Shown here in pieces: positions 5,904 to 8,999 of a DNA stretch of 8,999 bases. The notes below the pieces were generated by a model. It had not been told where the DNA came from and did not search any database. It saw only the letters and a program-made list of their open reading frames with translations. The DNA is taken from assembly GCA_934339365.1 (NCBI GenBank), contig CAKRHW010000030.1, positions 1-8,999 on the forward strand, given 5' to 3'. The position numbers and the translations under genes are program-made. This DNA comes from an uncultured Lachnospiraceae bacterium (GTDB lineage: Bacteria; Bacillota; Clostridia; Lachnospirales; Lachnospiraceae). Positions within the stretch are counted from its first letter, which is position 1. The number at the start of each line of letters is the position of its first letter.

Positions 5904-6332
5904 ATGAATAAAGAAGAAATTAAAAATATATTGCCGCACAGGGATAATATGTTACTTCTTGACGAAGTAGAGCTTATAGATGGCGTTGCACATGGAAAGA
6001 AGAAGATTACCGAAGATGAATGGTTCTTAAAAGGTCATTTTCCTGATAATCCGGTAGTTCCCGGGGTGATTCTTTGTGAAATTCTTGCACAATCTGTTTG
6101 CGTATGCTTAGACGGTGTTATCGATGATAGTAATCTTCCGTATTTTACCGGACTTGATAAGGTAAAGTTCAGAAATCCCGTTAAACCCGGCGATATATTT
6201 GAGACCGAGTGCGAAATTACAAAAGACCGTTCTCCCTTCTATTTTGCAAAAGGGAGCGGATATGTTGACGGAAAGCTTTGTGTGAGTGCTGAATTTTCGT
6301 TTGCAATAGCAAACAAATCGGAGGATAAGTAA
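5904..6332 (+). CDS. fabZ: 3-hydroxyacyl-ACP dehydratase
   Basis: FabZ removes water from (R)-3-hydroxyacyl-ACP to give trans-2-enoyl-ACP. The 142-residue protein is a single hotdog-fold domain of normal length. It begins with the family's ILPHR motif (9-13), and the active site HFPDNPVVPGVILCEILAQ gives the catalytic pair His45 and Glu59. No separate isomerising dehydratase of the FabA type is present. Its ribosome binding site GAGGTGA (5894-5900) overlaps the fabF stop codon and the start is only eight bases downstream. In many Firmicutes accB sits between fabF and fabZ; here there is no room for it. Sequence alone cannot exclude isomerase activity as in enterococcal FabN. Confidence 0.95.
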   Translation: MNKEEIKNILPHRDNMLLLDEVELIDGVAHGKKKITEDEWFLKGHFPDNPVVPGVILCEILAQSVCVCLDGVIDDSNLPYFTGLDKVKFRNPVKPGDIFETECEITKDRSPFYFAKGSGYVDGKLCVSAEFSFAIANKSEDK

Positions 6333-7144
6333 TGGAAATTAATAAAATATTTAATTTTTTAAATAAGGATGAAAATATAACTTGTCCTAAATGCTCTAAA
6401 ACATATAAACATTCTGTATTTTTTAATAATTCTATGATTTGTCCCGAATGCAATGCATATTTAAGAATGGGTGCGATGGAACGAATTGCTATTGTAACAG
6501 ACAATGACAGCCTTGTTGAGTGTGATGGTGATGTAAAAAGTCAGAACCCGATAGACTTCCCTGATTATGATGAAAAAATCAAAAAAGCGGTTAAAGACAG
6601 CGGTCTTAAAGAAGGTGTTGTATGTGGAACTGCCACCATAAATGGATTTCCTTGTGCAATCTTTGTTATGGACTCCAAATTTATGATGGGAAGCATGGGA
6701 ACTGTTGTTGGTGAAAAGATAACAAGACTTTTTGAAAAGGCAACAAAGGAACATCTTCCTGTTGTCGGTTTCACTACTTCCGGCGGTGCAAGAATGCAAG
6801 AGGGTATTTTTTCACTTATGCAAATGGCAAAGGTAAGCGGAGCTGCAAAAAAACACTCAGATGGAGGTAATCTCTATATTACGGTTATTACTGATCCTAC
6901 AACCGGCGGTGTAACAGCAAGCTTTGCTATGCAGGGAGATATTATTATTTCTGAGCCAAAAGCACTTATCGGTTTTGCCGGTGCAAGAGTTATTGAACAA
7001 ACCACAGGAAAGAAATTACCTGAAGGTTTCCAGAGAGCTGAATTTATGTTGGAGCATGGATTTATCGATATGATAGAGGACAGAAAGCGTCTTAAATATA
7101 CAATCGGTAAGCTTCTTAAAATTCATTCGGCAAAAGCCATTTGA
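6332..7144 (+). CDS. accD: Acetyl-CoA carboxylase carboxyltransferase beta subunit
   Basis: AccD and AccA together transfer CO2 from carboxybiotin on the carrier protein to acetyl-CoA, giving malonyl-CoA. The 270-residue protein starts with the AccD zinc ribbon, Cys18-X2-Cys21-X15-Cys37-X2-Cys40, then a crotonase-fold carboxyltransferase domain. Recognisable stretches are TTSGGARMQEG (148-158), TDPTTGGV (187-194) and IGFAGARVIEQT (213-224), the last two shaping the acyl-CoA pocket. It is a little shorter than the roughly 285-300 residues common in the family, mainly at the ends. Its ATG shares one base with the fabZ stop codon, and CGGAGG at 6319-6324 is the ribosome binding site. In many related operons accC lies between fabZ and accD; it is absent here. 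Confidence 0.96.
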   Translation: MEINKIFNFLNKDENITCPKCSKTYKHSVFFNNSMICPECNAYLRMGAMERIAIVTDNDSLVECDGDVKSQNPIDFPDYDEKIKKAVKDSGLKEGVVCGTATINGFPCAIFVMDSKFMMGSMGTVVGEKITRLFEKATKEHLPVVGFTTSGGARMQEGIFSLMQMAKVSGAAKKHSDGGNLYITVITDPTTGGVTASFAMQGDIIISEPKALIGFAGARVIEQTTGKKLPEGFQRAEFMLEHGFIDMIEDRKRLKYTIGKLLKIHSAKAI

Positions 7145-7161
7145 GATTGGATGTGAAATTT

Positions 7162-7962
7162 ATGGATGCGAAAATAAATGCTTATGATAGAGTTTTAGCA
7201 GCAAGAGCCAATGACAGAAATATGGGTGGATATTATCTTTCAAGAATGATAGATGATTTTGTTGAACTCCACGGTGACCGCAGGTTCGGTGATGACGGAG
7301 CTATAGTTGGCGGTGTTGGTATGCTTAACGGCACTCCTGTAACTGCTATTGCAATGGAGCGTGGTGCAACTATTGAGGAAAGAATACAAAGACATTTTGG
7401 TTGCCCTACTCCTGAAGGATACAGAAAAGCTTTAAGGCTTATGAAAGAGGCAGAAAAGTTTAACAGACCGATAATTTGTTTTATAGGAAGCTCAGGCGCT
7501 TACTGTGGTATTGATGCTGAAGAGAGAGGTCAGGGCGAAGCTATAGCAGAAAATCTTTTTGAAATGATGGGACTTAAAACCCCGATTATTTCCGTTGTAG
7601 TTGGCGAAGGCGGCTCAGGTGGTGCCTTAGCACTCGGTGTTTGTGATACAACTGTAATGCTTGAAAACTCTGTATATTCTGTTATATCCCCCGAAGGCTG
7701 TGCAAGCATTTTATGGAAGGACTCTTCCAAAGCTTCCGATGCGGCAGATGCCTTAAAGCTTACCGCAGATGAGTTATATTCTTTTGACATAGTTGAAAAA
7801 GTAATTGATGAAAAGGATAAATTTGCTGAAGAAATTTGTTCTGATTTAAAAAACTATCTTGTAGAAGAATTGAAGAAGAAACAAATGCTTTCAATAGAGG
7901 AACTTCTTGAAGGGAGATATAATAAGTTCAGAAAAATCGGTGCAAACATTTCGGAGGGTTAA
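7162..7962 (+). CDS. accA: Acetyl-CoA carboxylase carboxyltransferase alpha subunit
   Basis: AccA is the partner of AccD in the carboxyltransferase that makes malonyl-CoA. The 266-residue protein has the family core: DDFVELHGDRRFGDD (31-45), GAYCGIDAEERGQ (112-124, with Cys115 where many homologues have Pro), GEGGSGGALALG (148-159) and YSVISPEGCASILWKD (172-187). E. coli AccA has about 320 residues; the difference is a long N-terminal helical extension missing here, so the protein begins almost at the conserved AYDRVLAAR segment. I chose the ATG at 7162, preceded by a weak GGATG (7149-7153). A TTG at 7141 overlapping the accD stop as TTGA would add seven residues and cannot be excluded, but has no visible ribosome binding site. 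Confidence 0.95.
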   Translation: MDAKINAYDRVLAARANDRNMGGYYLSRMIDDFVELHGDRRFGDDGAIVGGVGMLNGTPVTAIAMERGATIEERIQRHFGCPTPEGYRKALRLMKEAEKFNRPIICFIGSSGAYCGIDAEERGQGEAIAENLFEMMGLKTPIISVVVGEGGSGGALALGVCDTTVMLENSVYSVISPEGCASILWKDSSKASDAADALKLTADELYSFDIVEKVIDEKDKFAEEICSDLKNYLVEELKKKQMLSIEELLEGRYNKFRKIGANISEG

Positions 7963-7963
7963 T

Positions 7964-8812
7964 ATGGTTAGAATTATTACAGATTCAGCGGCGGATTTTG
8001 AGCCGCAGGAATTAGAGAAATACGACATAACTTGTGTTCCTATGCAAATTTCATTTGATAATAATGAATATAAGGAAAATGAGAATTTGACAAAAGAGCA
8101 GTTTTATGAATTGCTTGAAAATTGTGAGAATTTCCCCAAAACCTCACAGCCTACTCCATACGATTTTGAAGTGTTACTTGAAGAATTTATGGAAAACGAT
8201 GATGAATGCATAATTATTACTATATCATCGGCATTAAGCGGAACCTACCAAAACGCAATTTTAGTTAAGAATATGCTTAATTACGAAAATTGCTATGTGG
8301 TTGACAGCCTGAATGCAACAGCAGGACAAAGACTTTTGGTTGATTATGCTGTAAAGCTTCGCAACGAAGGTAAATCTGCAAAAGAGATTTTTGATGCATT
8401 GGAAATTGTTAAAACCAAAATCAAGTTGTATGCTTGCGTTGATACATTAGAGTACCTTCATAAAGGCGGTAGATTATCAAAAACAGCATATACTGTTGGA
8501 ACACTTGCTAATATCAAGCCTGTTATTCGTATTTCTGAAGAAGGTAAAGTAGAAGTATCTTCTAAAGCAATGAGTATGAAAAGTGGTATAAGTACGGTTT
8601 CTAAAAAGCTGCAAACATATACTCCTGATTTGGATTATCCAATTTATATCGTATATTCTAATAATCGTAAGAACGGAGATTTATTGGCAGAAGCAGTTGA
8701 AAAATCAGGATTTGAGATATTGCCTGAAAACATTATCAATATCGGTGCAACAATCGGTGCTCATGTAGGTTCTGATGCTTGCGGAGTTGTGTATGTAGCT
8801 GAAAATCAGTAA
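7964..8812 (+). CDS. DegV-family fatty acid-binding protein (FakB-like)
   Basis: DegV proteins bind a long-chain fatty acid; the characterised FakB members present it to the kinase FakA, which makes acyl phosphate from exogenous fatty acid for phospholipid synthesis. The 282-residue protein has the family pattern: IITDSAAD at the N-terminus, KTSQPTPYDF (59-68) with the TSQP carboxylate-binding segment, ISSALSGTYQNA (87-98), YLHKGGRLSKTA (164-175) and GAHVGSDACG with His267 near the C-terminus. Ser61, Ser92 and His267 fit the usual fatty-acid carboxylate contacts. CGGAGGG at 7952-7958, inside the end of accA, precedes the ATG, which starts one base after the accA stop; the two are surely co-transcribed and probably coupled. 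No fakA is in the window, so the FakB role is inferred from family and context. Confidence 0.92.
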   Translation: MVRIITDSAADFEPQELEKYDITCVPMQISFDNNEYKENENLTKEQFYELLENCENFPKTSQPTPYDFEVLLEEFMENDDECIIITISSALSGTYQNAILVKNMLNYENCYVVDSLNATAGQRLLVDYAVKLRNEGKSAKEIFDALEIVKTKIKLYACVDTLEYLHKGGRLSKTAYTVGTLANIKPVIRISEEGKVEVSSKAMSMKSGISTVSKKLQTYTPDLDYPIYIVYSNNRKNGDLLAEAVEKSGFEILPENIINIGATIGAHVGSDACGVVYVAENQ

Positions 8813-8831
8813 AATAAATATATTGTAATTC

Positions 8832-8865
8832 AAAGCCATTGCTGAGTAATCTGCAGTGGCTTTTT
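8832..8865 (+). terminator. Rho-independent terminator of the FASII operon
   Basis: AAAGCCATTGC (8832-8842) pairs with GCAGTGGCTTT (8853-8863) to give an 11-bp stem with one G-U pair and a ten-base loop, followed by TTTTT running out of the stem (8861-8865). It lies 19 bases after the degV stop and is the only convincing terminator after the run of ten operon genes, so the transcript probably ends here. Confidence 0.87.
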
Positions 8866-8926
8866 AAAATCAACACTTTTCGTGTTCTTTGTTGTTCACA
8901 TACAATAATTTTTGGAGTAGAATAAA

Positions 8927-8960
8927 TTTAAGTTTTTTGTCAAAAAAGAGAAAACTTAAA
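8927..8960. repeat. AT-rich inverted repeat upstream of the terminal promoter
   Basis: TTTAAGTTTT (8927-8936) and AAAACTTAAA (8951-8960) are perfectly complementary with 14 bases between them; within this, TTTTTT and AAAAAA flank GTC (8933-8947) as a nested repeat. It sits directly upstream of the promoter at 8968-8995 and could be an UP-like element or a regulator site. No function can be assigned. Confidence 0.4.
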
Positions 8961-8967
8961 CAAAACT

Positions 8968-8995
8968 TTAACATTTCCGTGTTATAGTATATAAT
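8968..8995 (+). promoter_or_regulatory. Strong sigma-A-type promoter for a gene beyond the window
   Basis: TTAACA (8968-8973) is one base off the -35 consensus and TATAAT (8990-8995) is a perfect -10 box, 16 bases apart. Transcription would start at about 9002, just outside the window. It follows the operon terminator, so the next gene downstream is a separate plus-strand unit. What it encodes is not visible. Confidence 0.72.
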
Positions 8996-8999
8996 GTAA

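Noticed and set aside
6286..6293. GTGCTGAA inside fabZ, identical to one operator arm
   Set aside because: There is no matching left arm at the required distance; a lone eight-base half site is expected by chance.
7907..7963. A TTG start at 7907 that would lengthen the DegV protein by 19 residues
   Set aside because: DegV proteins begin at the IITDS motif directly after the ATG at 7964, and CGGAGGG at 7952-7958 clearly serves that ATG.
8872..8886. Small inverted repeat AACAC-N5-GTGTT after the terminator
   Set aside because: Five-base arms only, no T run, and no match to the fab operator arms. I see no function.

Overview
The window is a low-GC stretch in which every gene is on the plus strand. 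The gene families point to a Gram-positive anaerobe of the class Clostridia: FabK as enoyl reductase, FabF as the only elongating condensing enzyme, split AccD/AccA carboxyltransferase subunits, a DegV-family protein, and strong AGGAGG-type ribosome binding sites. This lineage call is inference from gene content and order; no rRNA or other marker is present.

Layout. Positions 1-98 hold a near-consensus promoter and a palindromic operator for a TetR-family regulator (99-680). A 142-base intergenic region (681-822) holds a weak terminator-like hairpin, two near-identical palindromes matching the operator in front of the regulator, and a separate perfect 9-bp hairpin between them. Then follows a compact type II fatty acid synthesis (FASII) operon: fabH (823-1776), acpP (1828-2049), fabK (2073-3017), fabD (3005-3925), fabG (3918-4649), fabF (4666-5895), fabZ (5904-6332), accD (6332-7144), accA (7162-7962) and a degV/fakB-like gene (7964-8812). 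Genes overlap or lie within about 50 bases of each other. A good intrinsic terminator ends the run at 8832-8865. The last 130 bases carry an AT-rich inverted repeat and a strong promoter for a gene beyond the window.

How the genes work together. AccD and AccA form the carboxyltransferase half of acetyl-CoA carboxylase and make malonyl-CoA. FabD loads malonate onto ACP, FabH starts the chain, and FabF, FabG, FabZ and FabK run the elongation cycle. The DegV protein probably binds fatty acids and may link synthesis to uptake of exogenous fatty acids. The biotin half of acetyl-CoA carboxylase (accB, accC) is not in the cluster.

The enzymes are ordinary. The most interesting signal is regulatory: a TetR-family protein with the shared palindrome CAGCAC-N5-GTGCTG at its own promoter and twice before fabH, plus a look-alike inside fabF. 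This suggests an autoregulated FASII regulon controlled by a TetR-type protein rather than by FapR or FabT. I found no mobile element, CRISPR array, RNA gene or pseudogene.
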